Assembly: GCF_009377175.1 (NCBI RefSeq)
Contig: NZ_VJZD01000005.1
Location: forward strand, 32,905 to 96,904
Reading direction: 5' to 3'
DNA: 64,000 nt
Origin: Streptomyces adustus
GTDB lineage: Bacteria > Actinomycetota > Actinomycetes > Streptomycetales > Streptomycetaceae
Under the pieces are notes generated by a model. The model did not search any database. It was not told the DNA's origin and saw only the letters and a list, made by a program, of their open reading frames with translations. The position numbers were made by a program, and so were the translations under genes. Within the stretch, counting starts at the first letter, position 1. Each line of letters begins with the position of its first letter. Positions 17,010-25,800 of the stretch are shown piece by piece.

Positions 17010-17438
17010 TCAGCCGTGTCCCGTAAGCCTGCCGCGGTCTCCGTCGGCATCCGGGTGGCCGATGCCCTCCAGGATGACCACCGCCTGCCTCAACGCCCGG
17101 GCCGAACTGTCCGTCCGGCCCGCGGCACGATGCGCGTCGGCGATGTGGACGAGGGCGTCCGCCTCCAGAGACGACTCCTGGATCTGTCGGTGAGCAATGC
17201 CGCAGCGCAGATCGGGTTCGAGCAGCCGGCGCAGGGCAGCGACGTGGCGGTGGATCACGTTCACCGCCGTCGCCGGTGGATCCTCGTGCCACAGCGCGTC
17301 CACGATCACGGGCAACGGCACCGGTTGACCGGCGTGCGCCGGCAACGGGGCCGGCAGAGCCTGCTGTTTGGGAGGGCCGAGCTTCACGCCGGCAGAACCC
17401 CGCCATGCCCGGAGGGGCCCAAGAATCTGAAAACGCAC
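17010..17438 (-). pseudogene. SARP/AfsR-type regulator with a large internal deletion
   Basis: The 142-residue frame joins the start of a SARP DNA-binding domain (MRFQILGPLRAWRGSAG, KLGPPKQQAL, ending GAALRRLLEPDL-like text at about residue 77) directly to a C-terminal TPR piece (ADALVHIADAHRAAGRTDSS, ARALRQAVVILEGIGHPDAD). A complete protein has a bacterial transcriptional activation domain, often an NB-ARC ATPase and many TPRs between these, so several hundred residues are missing. SARPs normally switch on antibiotic clusters. It lies on the side of the NRPS-PKS operon and could be its lost activator. A short expressed peptide cannot be excluded, but it would lack most of the activation domain. 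Confidence 0.65.
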
Positions 17439-17666
17439 AGCCAGTCGATTCCATTGGCCGTCGGACGCCGGGCACGTCTCCGGCGCTCTCGGTGCGCGAG
17501 GTGCGCGGCGGAGTTCACGTGGGCACCCGGGTATGCCGCGGGCGTGGTGCTCACTTCAATTTCAGGACCTGCCCGCGGGTGGATTCCGTGATCTCCGAGA
17601 CGGAAGAATGCGCCGTCCGACGATTCTTCTGGCCCCCGACCGGGGCCATGTGCCCCGGAGACCGTG

Positions 17667-18359
17667 ATGACGACCCGATTGAGCAGCCCGCCGGAAACCG
17701 CCGAGACACCGCCGGTACCCCACTGGACCGTCCAGGTCGCCGGTGCGCTCACCGACGAGGCGAGCGGCGACGAGGGACCGGTGCACCCCGCCGCCGGGAC
17801 GTCGTTCGCCGCCCTCCATCTCTGGCATGCCGGGACGGTGGCGGACCTGATCGGCGAGGCGGTCGCCCGGCACGGCGGGGATCCAGCTCCGCACGAGGCG
17901 CTGCGGGCGGTGCACGCACGCGCGGCGGCCGGCGAGGTGTTCGGCGAGAACGCGTGGTCGGCGGTGCTGGAACCGGCGTTGCGGGAGGTGTACCGGCTGG
18001 CCTACCCCGGCGAGCAGGTCCGCGCCAGGGCAGCCGCGGCAGCCTCCTCCTTCGCGCTCTCGCGCGGATGGGCCGAGGAGGACGCAGAGGACTACGGGAA
18101 CTCCTACGCGCGGATGCACACAGAGGTGAGCGAGCGAGTGCACGCCGGGGCGAACGCCGTCGCGAACGCCGCCGCGTATGCCCTGGCGTTCGCCACCCGG
18201 GACGCGTGGGAGTACGCGCATGCCTGGCCGTTCGCTCTGGTGCAGGCGTGGATCGCCGCTTACGCGGGACCGGCCGACTTGGACGGGCCGGTCGCGCAAG
18301 AGGCCCGGGCGCGTCTGCGGGGCGGTCTCGCCGAGGCGGTGAGGTGCGCCATCGCGTGA
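17667..18359 (+). CDS. hypothetical helical protein
   Basis: The start could be GTG 17664 or the adjacent ATG 17667; a GGAG lies just upstream, so I use the ATG. The 230-residue product is alanine-rich and predicted to be mostly alpha-helical, with no signal peptide and no membrane helix. The central part (RAVHARAAAGEVFGENAWSA, VLEPALREVYRLAYPGEQVR) and a later YGNSYARMHTEVSERVHAGA are the most characteristic pieces. I do not recognise the family. GC bias at third positions is strong, so it is a real gene. It converges on the dioxygenase gene across a hairpin. Confidence 0.75.
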   Translation: MTTRLSSPPETAETPPVPHWTVQVAGALTDEASGDEGPVHPAAGTSFAALHLWHAGTVADLIGEAVARHGGDPAPHEALRAVHARAAAGEVFGENAWSAVLEPALREVYRLAYPGEQVRARAAAAASSFALSRGWAEEDAEDYGNSYARMHTEVSERVHAGANAVANAAAYALAFATRDAWEYAHAWPFALVQAWIAAYAGPADLDGPVAQEARARLRGGLAEAVRCAIA

Positions 18360-18377
18360 ACGGTGACGACGGATGAG

Positions 18378-18415
18378 GTGTCGTGCGCGGTCCCCCCACG
18401 GGCCGTGCACGACGC
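18378..18415. terminator. hairpin between convergent genes
   Basis: GTCGTGC pairs with GCACGAC, with further imperfect pairing (CGGTCC/GGGCCG) inside. It can end both the hypothetical gene and the biosynthetic operon. Confidence 0.6.
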
Positions 18416-18433
18416 CTGATCCGCGTCGTCCTG

Positions 18434-19306
18434 TCAGCCCTTGACGGGGCCGCCGTTGATGGCGACGCGCTGGCCGTAGCGGGAGTAGGGGTAGTAGTCG
18501 TAGATCGCGTGGTGCTGGACGCAGCGGTTGTCCCAGAAGACGAGCGTGCCCGGCGTCCAGCGGACGCGCAGGTGCAGGACCGGCCGGCGGGCGATGGTGT
18601 CGAAGAGCATGTCGAGCAGGGCTCGGCTCTCCTGCTCGGAGAGCTGTGGGATGCGGCTGGTGTAGGCCTTGTTGACGTACAGCAGCTTGCGGTCGGTCTC
18701 CGGGTGCCGGGCGACGAGCGGGTGCTCGCTCTTGGGGATGACGTAGTCGGCCGGCGGGGTGTAGCCCGCGAGGGCCTGCGCGCCGTCGTGGACGGCGGTC
18801 AGCGGGTCCAGTAGGGAGCGCATGGCCGGGGAGAGCATCTCGTAGGCCAGGTGCATGTTGGCGAAGAGGGTGTCACCGCCGCAGCCCGGCTCGGGCACCT
18901 CGGTGATGTACAGCATCGATCCGAGCGAGGGTTCGGCGTCGGCGGTGCCGTCGGCGTGCCAGCCGTTGCCCGCCACGTTGGCCGCGGCGGAGGGGGTGCG
19001 GATCTCCAGGATGTACGGGTCGCCCTCGGGCGGTGGCGGGTTGACGGCCCGCAGCTCACCGAAGGCCGAGGCGAAGCGCTTGTGGTCCGCGGCGGTGATG
19101 GTTTGGTCGCGGAAGACGAGGACATGGTGGTCACGGAACGCGGTGCGTATCTCCTCCATCTGCTCGTCCGGGATCTCCTGCGACAGGTCGACACCGGAGA
19201 CCTCCGCACCCATGACGGGGGTGATCCGCTCGACCGCGAGGGTGCGGTAGTCGTGCACGGGACGCGTGGTCACCGCTTCCAGCGCTGCGCGTTCGTATGA
19301 CTCCAT
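18434..19306 (-). CDS. TauD/TfdA family Fe(II)/2-oxoglutarate dioxygenase, last gene of the biosynthetic operon
   Basis: The 290-residue protein has the family's double-stranded beta-helix core with the iron ligands in WHADGT (His and Asp, near residue 114) and the distal His in VQHHAIYDYY (near residue 266), plus the 2-oxoglutarate-binding Arg in RYGQR. The N-terminus (ITPVMGAEVSGVDLSQ) is typical of TauD. Such enzymes hydroxylate unactivated carbons. In the detoxin/rimosamide family a TauD enzyme is reported to hydroxylate the proline-derived ring; that role is inferred here from the neighbouring proline-type module. An AAGGA ribosome site precedes ATG. Originally it lay 24 bases after the SGNH gene's stop; an IS200/IS605 element now separates them, so its expression may have changed. 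Confidence 0.9.
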   Translation of the reverse strand: MESYERAALEAVTTRPVHDYRTLAVERITPVMGAEVSGVDLSQEIPDEQMEEIRTAFRDHHVLVFRDQTITAADHKRFASAFGELRAVNPPPPEGDPYILEIRTPSAAANVAGNGWHADGTADAEPSLGSMLYITEVPEPGCGGDTLFANMHLAYEMLSPAMRSLLDPLTAVHDGAQALAGYTPPADYVIPKSEHPLVARHPETDRKLLYVNKAYTSRIPQLSEQESRALLDMLFDTIARRPVLHLRVRWTPGTLVFWDNRCVQHHAIYDYYPYSRYGQRVAINGGPVKG

Positions 19307-19330
19307 GACGTCCTTCCAGAAGGGAGTGGA

Positions 19331-19828
19331 TTATCGGGACTCTTGCAGAAAGCCCCGGCGTTCACGCCAGGGATGAATGCATCTCAAGACTGCTCTGACG
19401 TGCACGTTAGAGCGGACGTTTTGCTGCTCGATGTACTGGCGCACGATCGCCAACGGTGCTCCCCCGCACGAGGCGGAGAAATACGAGGGCGACCACAGGT
19501 GCCCGTGCATGATGGCGCGGTTGATCCGGCCGGTGAACTCCTGCCGTATCCGGCGGGCGGAGACGCCCTTGAGGCTGTTGACCAGCTTGGAGACGGCGAC
19601 CTTGGGCGGGTAGTACACGAGGAGGTGGACGTGATCGCGTTCCCCGTTGAACTCCTTCAGCTCCGCCTCGAAGTCCTCGCAGACCTTGCGCATGATCTCT
19701 TCGCAGCGTGTCAGCATCTCGTCGTTGAACACCCCGCGCCGGTACTTCGTCACGAAGACCAAGTACCAAGTGCACATGCATCGCCGCAACAACGTGCCTG
19801 CCACGTCTGTAATCGTTCTGCCCACCAA
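19331..19828 (-). CDS. tnpA: IS200/IS605 TnpA, HUH/Y1 transposase
   Basis: The 165-residue frame has the core of a single-tyrosine HUH transposase: LVFVTKYRRGVF, the metal-binding HVHLLV motif (near residue 66) and the catalytic tyrosine in VRQYIEQQN (near residue 133). It acts on single-stranded hairpin ends. The first 17 residues are not conserved and the actual start may be downstream (for example base 19777). Unusually, the frame runs through the left-end hairpin and its TAA stop is the complement of the flanking target TTA (19331-19333), outside the element. It diverges from tnpB with about 28 bases between starts. Confidence 0.85.
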   Translation of the reverse strand: MVGRTITDVAGTLLRRCMCTWYLVFVTKYRRGVFNDEMLTRCEEIMRKVCEDFEAELKEFNGERDHVHLLVYYPPKVAVSKLVNSLKGVSARRIRQEFTGRINRAIMHGHLWSPSYFSASCGGAPLAIVRQYIEQQNVRSNVHVRAVLRCIHPWRERRGFLQESR

Positions 19829-21118
19829 TGAGATTCATCGTCGTAGGGTCTTGGGTGTGCAGCTTCGCTACAACTACCGGGCCTACCCGGATGCCACCCA
19901 GCGCCGTGCGCTGGCCCAGGCGTTCGGGTGCGCGCGGGTGGTGTGGAACGACTGCCTGCGTGATCGCAAGGAAGCGCACGCGGCGGGGCTGCCGTATGTG
20001 AAGTCGGCCGAGCTGTCCCGGCTGCGCATCACCTTGGCCAAGCGCACCGCCGAACGCGCCTGGCTCGCCGACGTGTCGGCGGTCGTCCTGCAGCAGTCTC
20101 TGCGGGACCTGGATGCCGCCTACAAGAACCTCTTCGACAGCCTCAAGGGCAAGCGGCAGGGCCGCAAGGCCGGCCCTCCCCGCTACAAGTCGAAGAAGGA
20201 CACCCGGCAGTCGATCCGCCTGAACACCAACGCCTTCTCCCTCCAGGACGACGGCACGGTGTACGTGGCCAAGGTCGGCAACCTCAAGGTCAAATGGTCC
20301 CGCCAGCTTCCGGCCGCACCCACGTCCCTGACCGTCACCAAGGACAGCTGCGGCCGGTACTTCCTCAGCTTCGTCGTGGACACCGAACCGGACATCCTCC
20401 CCGGCGTGGAGAGCGACGCCGGTATCGACCTCGGCCTGTCCGCCTTCGCGATCCTGTCCGACGGCAGCAGAATCGACAGCCCCCGCTTCCTGCGCCGGGC
20501 CGAGAAGAAACTCAAGCGCCTTCAGCGCGAGCTGTCCCGCAAGACCAAGGGATCGAAGAACCGGGCCAGGGCCCGTATCAAGGTCGCACGTCAGCACGCC
20601 AAGGTGGCCGACCGGCGTCGGGACTTCCACCACAAGGCATCCACACAGATCATTCGCGACAAGCAAGCGGTGTACGTGGAAGACCTCACGGTGTCCGCTC
20701 TCGCGCGTACCCGGCTCGCCAAGTCCGTGCACGATGCGGGATGGTCCGCGTTCGTCGGCATGCTGCAGTACAAGGCGGCCCGGCACGGCCGCACCTTCGC
20801 CAAGGTGGACCGCGCCTTCCCGTCCTCCCAGGTCTGCTCGGCCTGCGGATTCAGGGACGGCCCCAAGCCCCTGCACGTCCGAAAATGGACGTGCAGCGCC
20901 TGCGGCACCGTGCACGACCGCGACCACAACGCAGCACGCAACGTCCTCTTCGAAGGACGCCGCATCGTCGCCACCGGACGGGTGGAGACGCCAAACGCCT
21001 GTGGAGCGCCGGTAAGACGGGCACACGTGCCCGCACAGCGCGTTGAAGCAGGAAGCCCCCGGAAGGGTCAGACGACCCAGGCCGGAATCCCTGGACTTTA
21101 GGCCAGAGAGCACGTCAA
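19335..21118. mobile_element. IS200/IS605-family element, complete
   Basis: The element carries divergent tnpA and tnpB genes. The left end has a subterminal hairpin (CCCCGGCG, TTCA loop, CGCCAGGG; 19353-19372) and is flanked by TTAT (19331-19334). The right end has a hairpin (CTGG...CCAG, 21091-21106) and ends in TCAA (21115-21118). These tetranucleotides correspond to the cleavage sites known for this family (TTAC-type left flank, TCAA right end in IS608). There are no terminal inverted repeats or target duplication, as expected. Boundaries are inferred from these signals and from the clean restoration of the flanking gene. Confidence 0.8.
19857..21101 (+). CDS. tnpB: TnpB, RNA-guided nuclease of the IS605 element
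   Basis: I place the start at GTG 19857 (VQLRYNYRAYPD); longer starts would overlap tnpA without conservation. The 414-residue product has the OrfB N-terminal helix-turn-helix region, then the split RuvC site: Asp in GIDLGLSAFAI (near residue 190), Glu in VYVEDLTVSAL (near 276) and Asp in HDRDHNAARN (near 357). A zinc-ribbon (CSACGF...CSACG) lies between the last two. All catalytic residues are present, so it should be active. TnpB uses an RNA from the element's right end to cut the vacated donor site and favour retention of the element. Confidence 0.93.
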   Translation: MQLRYNYRAYPDATQRRALAQAFGCARVVWNDCLRDRKEAHAAGLPYVKSAELSRLRITLAKRTAERAWLADVSAVVLQQSLRDLDAAYKNLFDSLKGKRQGRKAGPPRYKSKKDTRQSIRLNTNAFSLQDDGTVYVAKVGNLKVKWSRQLPAAPTSLTVTKDSCGRYFLSFVVDTEPDILPGVESDAGIDLGLSAFAILSDGSRIDSPRFLRRAEKKLKRLQRELSRKTKGSKNRARARIKVARQHAKVADRRRDFHHKASTQIIRDKQAVYVEDLTVSALARTRLAKSVHDAGWSAFVGMLQYKAARHGRTFAKVDRAFPSSQVCSACGFRDGPKPLHVRKWTCSACGTVHDRDHNAARNVLFEGRRIVATGRVETPNACGAPVRRAHVPAQRVEAGSPRKGQTTQAGIPGL

Positions 21119-21138
21119 AGGCCTCGGTCGAGCAGTTC
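20970..21138 (+). ncRNA. predicted omega RNA of TnpB with guide
   Basis: In this family the guide RNA overlaps the end of tnpB and the right end, and the guide is the flank just after the terminal TCAA. Here the scaffold would run to 21118 and the guide would begin at 21119 with AGGCCTCGGTCGAGCAG. The 5' limit is a guess from family size. Confidence 0.35.
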
Positions 21139-21843
21139 GGCGAGGACGATGCGGCCGAAGGCGAGGTTGCCGTGGACCTCGTCGTCGGCCTCGCACAGGT
21201 CGGGGCGTTGCAGTCCGTCCGGGCCGGTGGTCCGGTGGCGCAGGTCCACGACGTCGACACCGAGTTCCGTGACGGCCAGCCGGATGCGCTCCTGCGCCGC
21301 CAGGAAAACGGCGGCGTCGGACTGGCCCGGGACCCGCTGCGGAGGCATCACCGCAAGGACCCGCAGGCCCAGGTCCACGGCGTATTCGTAGAACGCGAGC
21401 GCGTCCCGTACGGCGGCGCGCACGACGGTGTCGAACAGGGTGCCGGCGAGGAGAGCGGGAGGGACGGCGCCGCCGCGGTCGCGGTAGATGTCCCAGTTCT
21501 CCCGTAGCGCGACGAAGTGCGCGCAGAACCCGAACGTCGCGACCAGCGGTATGCCCAGCTCGGCGAGGGCGCCCACGCCGAGTTCCTTGAGGAAGCGGCG
21601 GTAGTGTTCCTCGGCTTCGCCGGAGTGGAAGACCACGTCGCTGCCGCTGCCGCTGCCGCTGGTGCCGTGGCGGGTGGCGAAGAAGCTGTCGGTGAACTCC
21701 CGTCCGGCACCGATGGGGCCGCCCTGGAACGGGATGCCGGCCTGCCGGGCGGCCTGTCCGATCGGTCCCGCGTGGGAGTCGCCGAGCAGCAGGAACCTAG
21801 CGGGGGCTGTAGTAGTCAAGGACGGCATCCTCACAGGCGGCAT
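21115..21843 (-). CDS. SGNH/GDSL-like hydrolase of the biosynthetic operon
   Basis: The 242-residue protein has block I of SGNH hydrolases (FLLLGDSHAGP, near residue 20; nucleophile Ser) and a C-terminal Asp-x-x-His-like pair (EADDEVHGN, near residue 225). The family includes esterases, thioesterases and O-acyl transferases. It overlaps the end of the GSCFA gene by about 47 bases, so it is cotranslated with it; ATG 21828 is an alternative start. Its stop TGA now lies in the terminal TCAA of an insertion sequence. Joining the two flanks of that element gives CTA TAA, so the protein was the same before insertion. A role in acyl transfer or release of the peptide-polyketide is possible. Confidence 0.75.
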   Translation of the reverse strand: MPPVRMPSLTTTAPARFLLLGDSHAGPIGQAARQAGIPFQGGPIGAGREFTDSFFATRHGTSGSGSGSDVVFHSGEAEEHYRRFLKELGVGALAELGIPLVATFGFCAHFVALRENWDIYRDRGGAVPPALLAGTLFDTVVRAAVRDALAFYEYAVDLGLRVLAVMPPQRVPGQSDAAVFLAAQERIRLAVTELGVDVVDLRHRTTGPDGLQRPDLCEADDEVHGNLAFGRIVLAELLDRGL

Positions 21844-22837
21844 CTGCCGAACGGGCGGGGGCGTTGTGACCGGGCCGCACCTGCGGTGCCCGGTGGTGGA
21901 GTCCGGCCACGAAGTGCCGCATCACGAAGTCGACTCCCTCGGGGGTGACGGTGCGGTGGTTGGGGCCGAAGAACCGGCTGCCGAACACGGGGCCGGTGAT
22001 GAGCTCGTAGGAGGGGAAGTAGTCGATGTCCGGATCCTCGAGTGCGAGTTGCCCGGCGACCGCGCGCAGCACGGACTTGGTGTAGCCGTTGGCGGCCAGC
22101 GCGTGAGCGCCGGTGGCGGTCGCGGTCAGGGGCTGCGGTGAGACCGTCAGCAGGATCCGCAGGCCGGGATTGACCAGCCGTGCCATCGCGATCGCCTCGG
22201 TCATGTCCCGGTGGGCCTCGGCGAACGTGAAGTTGTGCAGGACGTACCGGGAGGCGTCGAAGGTGCCGCGCACGGTGCCGGGGCAGGTGGGGTGCACCGT
22301 GCCGTCGACGGTGTCGAGCCAGGCTTCGGTGAGCCCCATGGTGAAGACCAGGCAGCTCGCCTTCATGACGGCGGTGCGGATGGCGTCGAGCGTGACGTCG
22401 CGCGCCAGCAGCATCTCGGCCGGGGAGACGAACCCGTCGGGTTCGATCGCCGGCCGGTAGGGGTCGACGCAGCGCTCCCCGTCGGGCCACGCCTCCTGGG
22501 GCGGCTGCGTGTGATCCAGGGCCCACGACAGCCACTGACGCAGGACGGCGGGCGTGTAGATGTTGCCCGTGCGGAACGAGAAGGCGCCGTAGTTGCGGTA
22601 CCGGCGCTCCTCGCGGGTCAGGCCCGGCGGGGCGGGTTCGGCGTCGAGCCAGTTCATGCCCGAGTCCAGCAGCGCCCGGCCGATCTGCGCGGCGAAGCAG
22701 GATCCCGCGGTGACGACCGGGTCGTCCTGGCCGAGGGCGAACTTGGGCCTCCAGACGTCGTCGATGTCCAGCGGGTCCGGTTCGGCGACGGCCGGCCGCC
22801 AGAACGACCGGACCGGCAGGTACTGGTAGGGGTTCAC
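21797..22837 (-). CDS. GSCFA-domain protein of the biosynthetic operon
   Basis: The GTG start overlaps the NRPS-PKS stop (GTGA), so translation is coupled. The 346-residue product shows the naming motif AGSCFAAQIGRAL (near residue 44), then YNYGAFSFRTGNIYT-like sequence, ARDVTLDAIRTAVM, VFTMGLTEAWLDT and a late SYELITGPVFGSRFFGPNHR with DxxH-like residues. GSCFA proteins fall in the SGNH hydrolase clan; most are uncharacterised. It is followed directly by a second SGNH-type gene, so the operon has two candidate acyl-handling enzymes. A capsule-type acetyl transfer role known for related folds is another possibility. The family call is firm, the role inferred. Confidence 0.85.
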   Translation of the reverse strand: MNPYQYLPVRSFWRPAVAEPDPLDIDDVWRPKFALGQDDPVVTAGSCFAAQIGRALLDSGMNWLDAEPAPPGLTREERRYRNYGAFSFRTGNIYTPAVLRQWLSWALDHTQPPQEAWPDGERCVDPYRPAIEPDGFVSPAEMLLARDVTLDAIRTAVMKASCLVFTMGLTEAWLDTVDGTVHPTCPGTVRGTFDASRYVLHNFTFAEAHRDMTEAIAMARLVNPGLRILLTVSPQPLTATATGAHALAANGYTKSVLRAVAGQLALEDPDIDYFPSYELITGPVFGSRFFGPNHRTVTPEGVDFVMRHFVAGLHHRAPQVRPGHNAPARSADAACEDAVLDYYSPR

Positions 22838-25800
22838 AGAGCGCGCTCCGATGTGTGCTCGCGGTCGGGCCGGGGACCGGCTGCGACGTCCGCGAGGGTC
22901 GAGGTGATGGTCTCGGCCACGGTGTGGACGTGCGGCGGTGCGACGACGCCGTAGTGGTCGGTGGGAAGCGTTCGCCGCAGGGCGGAGGCGGGCAGGCACG
23001 CGTCCCACTGGCGGGCCGTCTCCCGCGGGTCGCCGGGTGCGGGCACGCCCGCCGTGGGCTGTTCGGCCAGCCACAGGAGGGTGGGGGTGAGGGTGAGCGG
23101 CCGTACCCGGTGCTCGCCCAGAGCGTGCAGGTTGGCTCGGCAGCAGCGGGCCAGCCGCTCGGCGTACGCCTGCGCGTGCTCCGCCGACGCCGCCGAGGCT
23201 CCGGCACCGAGTTCGGCGGCGAACACCGTCTCGAGATGGGTCTCGTCGTAGGCGGCGACCAGCGCGTCCGCCCGCGGCGGCGGGGGATCGAGCAGACAGA
23301 GGGCGTGCACCGGGTCTCCCGCGGCCTCGGCGAGGGCGGCCATCTCCATGGCGACGCGGGCGCCGAAGGACCAGCCCGCCAGGTGCAGCCGGTGCTCCCG
23401 TGCGCCGAAGCGCTCGCGCAGGGCAGCGTCGTAGAGGCGGGCGCGTTCGGCCAGCGACCAGGAGGGCAAGCCGGGGGAGCGCAGGGCAGGGTCGGCGATC
23501 AGGCACACGGTCGGCTCGGGTCCCAGCGCCGCCGCCAGCGACCGGTAGGCCTGGATGTCGCCGCCGACCGGGTGCACCAGGCACAGCACTGCCGAGCCGG
23601 TGCCCTCCTGCCAGACGTCGACGGTGACCGGCGACGTGGTGAGGGCCATCCGGTGGGCGGGCGCGGGGGCGAGGGCCTCCTGGAGGTGCTTGAGGATCTC
23701 CACGAGACTGACCCGGTGGCTGAAGGTGGCCAGGTCGAACTCGACACCGTAGTCGTCCTCGATCTGCGCGATCAGACTGAGCAGGGTCAGCGAGTCCGCG
23801 CCGAGGTCGTACAGCGAGTCGTCCGGGGCGAAGTCGTCCACACCGAGCAGGTCCTGGATCACGCGGGTCATGACAGCGGCGCGCTCGGCGGACTCGGCGG
23901 CGTCCGCGGTCGCCGCCTCGTCGGCCGCGTCCCGCGCCGGTCCGGCCGGCACCCCGGCCGCAGGCTCCGTCCGCGCCTGCGGGGCAGGCGCGTAGAAGGC
24001 CCGGGAGGACTCGATGTCCGTGGTGGAGACGAGGAGCTGGGGCAGCTGCAGGGCCAGCGCCCGGCCGAAGACCGCCATGCCCTCCTCGACCGTCAGCCCC
24101 ACCTCCAGGTGGGCCTGGTGGCGGCTGTCCGCGGCCGGCGCTCGCGTCGCCATTCCCGTCTCGCGCCAGATGTCCCAGTCGACGCTGATCCGGACCGTCC
24201 TGTCGGTCTCGGCGGCGCGGTGGTGGGCGAAACCGTCGAGAAGGCTCGCGCCGGCGGCGTAGTCCGTGTGGCCGGTGCCTCCGAGCAGAGCGGCCATGGA
24301 GGAGCAGTACACCGCGAGATCCGGGCGGAAGGTCTCGATCAGGCGTTCCACGACGAGGGCGCCGTTCTCCCTGGCGGCCGCGCCGGCGCGCATCGCTCCG
24401 GCGTCGCGGCGCAGCAGCAGGCTGCCGAAGCCCTGGCCGGCGGCGTGGATCACGCTGTCCAGCCGTGCGGTGTGCGCGGCGACGGCCGCCGCCGCCTCGT
24501 GCGGGGGCAGCGCCGCGAGATCGGCTTCGACGAGTGTGATGCGGCCGGCCCAGCGGGCGAGCTCCTCGGGCAGCCGAGGCTTCCTCGACAGCAGCAGGAT
24601 CCGTCCGTCCGTGTGCTCCAGCAGCCACGCGGCGACGGCCCGGCCGATGCCGCCCGTCCCGCCCAGGACCAGGTGGACCGTGTCGTCGCCGGACGGAACG
24701 ACCGGCTCGGCGGCGGGCATCGTCGGCACGGGTGCGATGCCCGGTCGCCACCAGTAGCCCTGCCGCAGCGCGAGCTGCCGGGGCAGCGCCGGGCCGGTCG
24801 GGTCCTGGGGCGCACGGCGCATCTGGGCGATGACCGAGGCGACGTGGGGTGCCCACCGGGCGAGGCCGCCGTCGGGGAGGTCCAGCCAGTGTCCGGCCAG
24901 GACGTTCTCCTGGTGGGCGACCTCGACCGGCCCCGCGAGGAGGGCCAGTTCGGGTCGCTGCACCGTGCCGTTCACCGGACGCGCGCCGTACGACAGCCAC
25001 CACACACGGGGGGATCCGGTGTGGCCGGACACCGCCTGCGCCAGGGCGGCGGTGGTGTCCAGACAGGCGTGGCGTGCTTCCGCCAGCGCGCCCATACCGA
25101 CAGGCCCTGCCACCGCCAGAGGCAACGCGTGTACCCACTCGGTGTCGGCGAGACAGTCGCCGACCTCCTCGGACAGCGCGTCGAACAGCAGGCGCAGGGA
25201 CGCCGGGTCGGCCGGATCGGCCTCGTAGACGTCCGGCCCGCGGCGCGCGAAGGCGTCGGCAGGGCGCACCCGCACCACACGGGCCCCCACCGTCCCGAAG
25301 GCGTCGAACGCCTCTCGTGGCACCGTCCACGGAGCCACGACGAACACGACGCGGGCGCGCTGGGACCGTGGGACGGTGCCGTCCTGGGTCGCGCGGCGCA
25401 GTCGGACCCAATACGGCTGGTGCAGCCACTCGGCCTGCGGCAGCCTTCGGGGGCCGGTCGGTACGGCCTTCGGCGTACGGTCGAGCTCGTACGGCGCGAG
25501 CGCGAAGGACGGGGGTGGGAAGTCCCAGGGAGCCGGGGCCGGGCCCGGCTGCCAGTCGATGTTCCGGCCAGCGTTCCACTGCCGGGCGAGGTCGTGTGCC
25601 GCACGGTCCGCCGCGGGAACCGGGGGCGTGTCCGGGTCCAGTACGGCGTGCGGGATCTCGCCGGCGGCCACTGAGCTCAGCCAGCGCACCGCGGAGTCGA
25701 CGCCGGACACGGGTGCCGCGACCCGCAGGGGGCGTGCCGGGCGCCCGGCCTGAAGGTGGCGCAGCGCCGGCTCGTAGTGTTCGGGACGCAGCCGCAGGTG

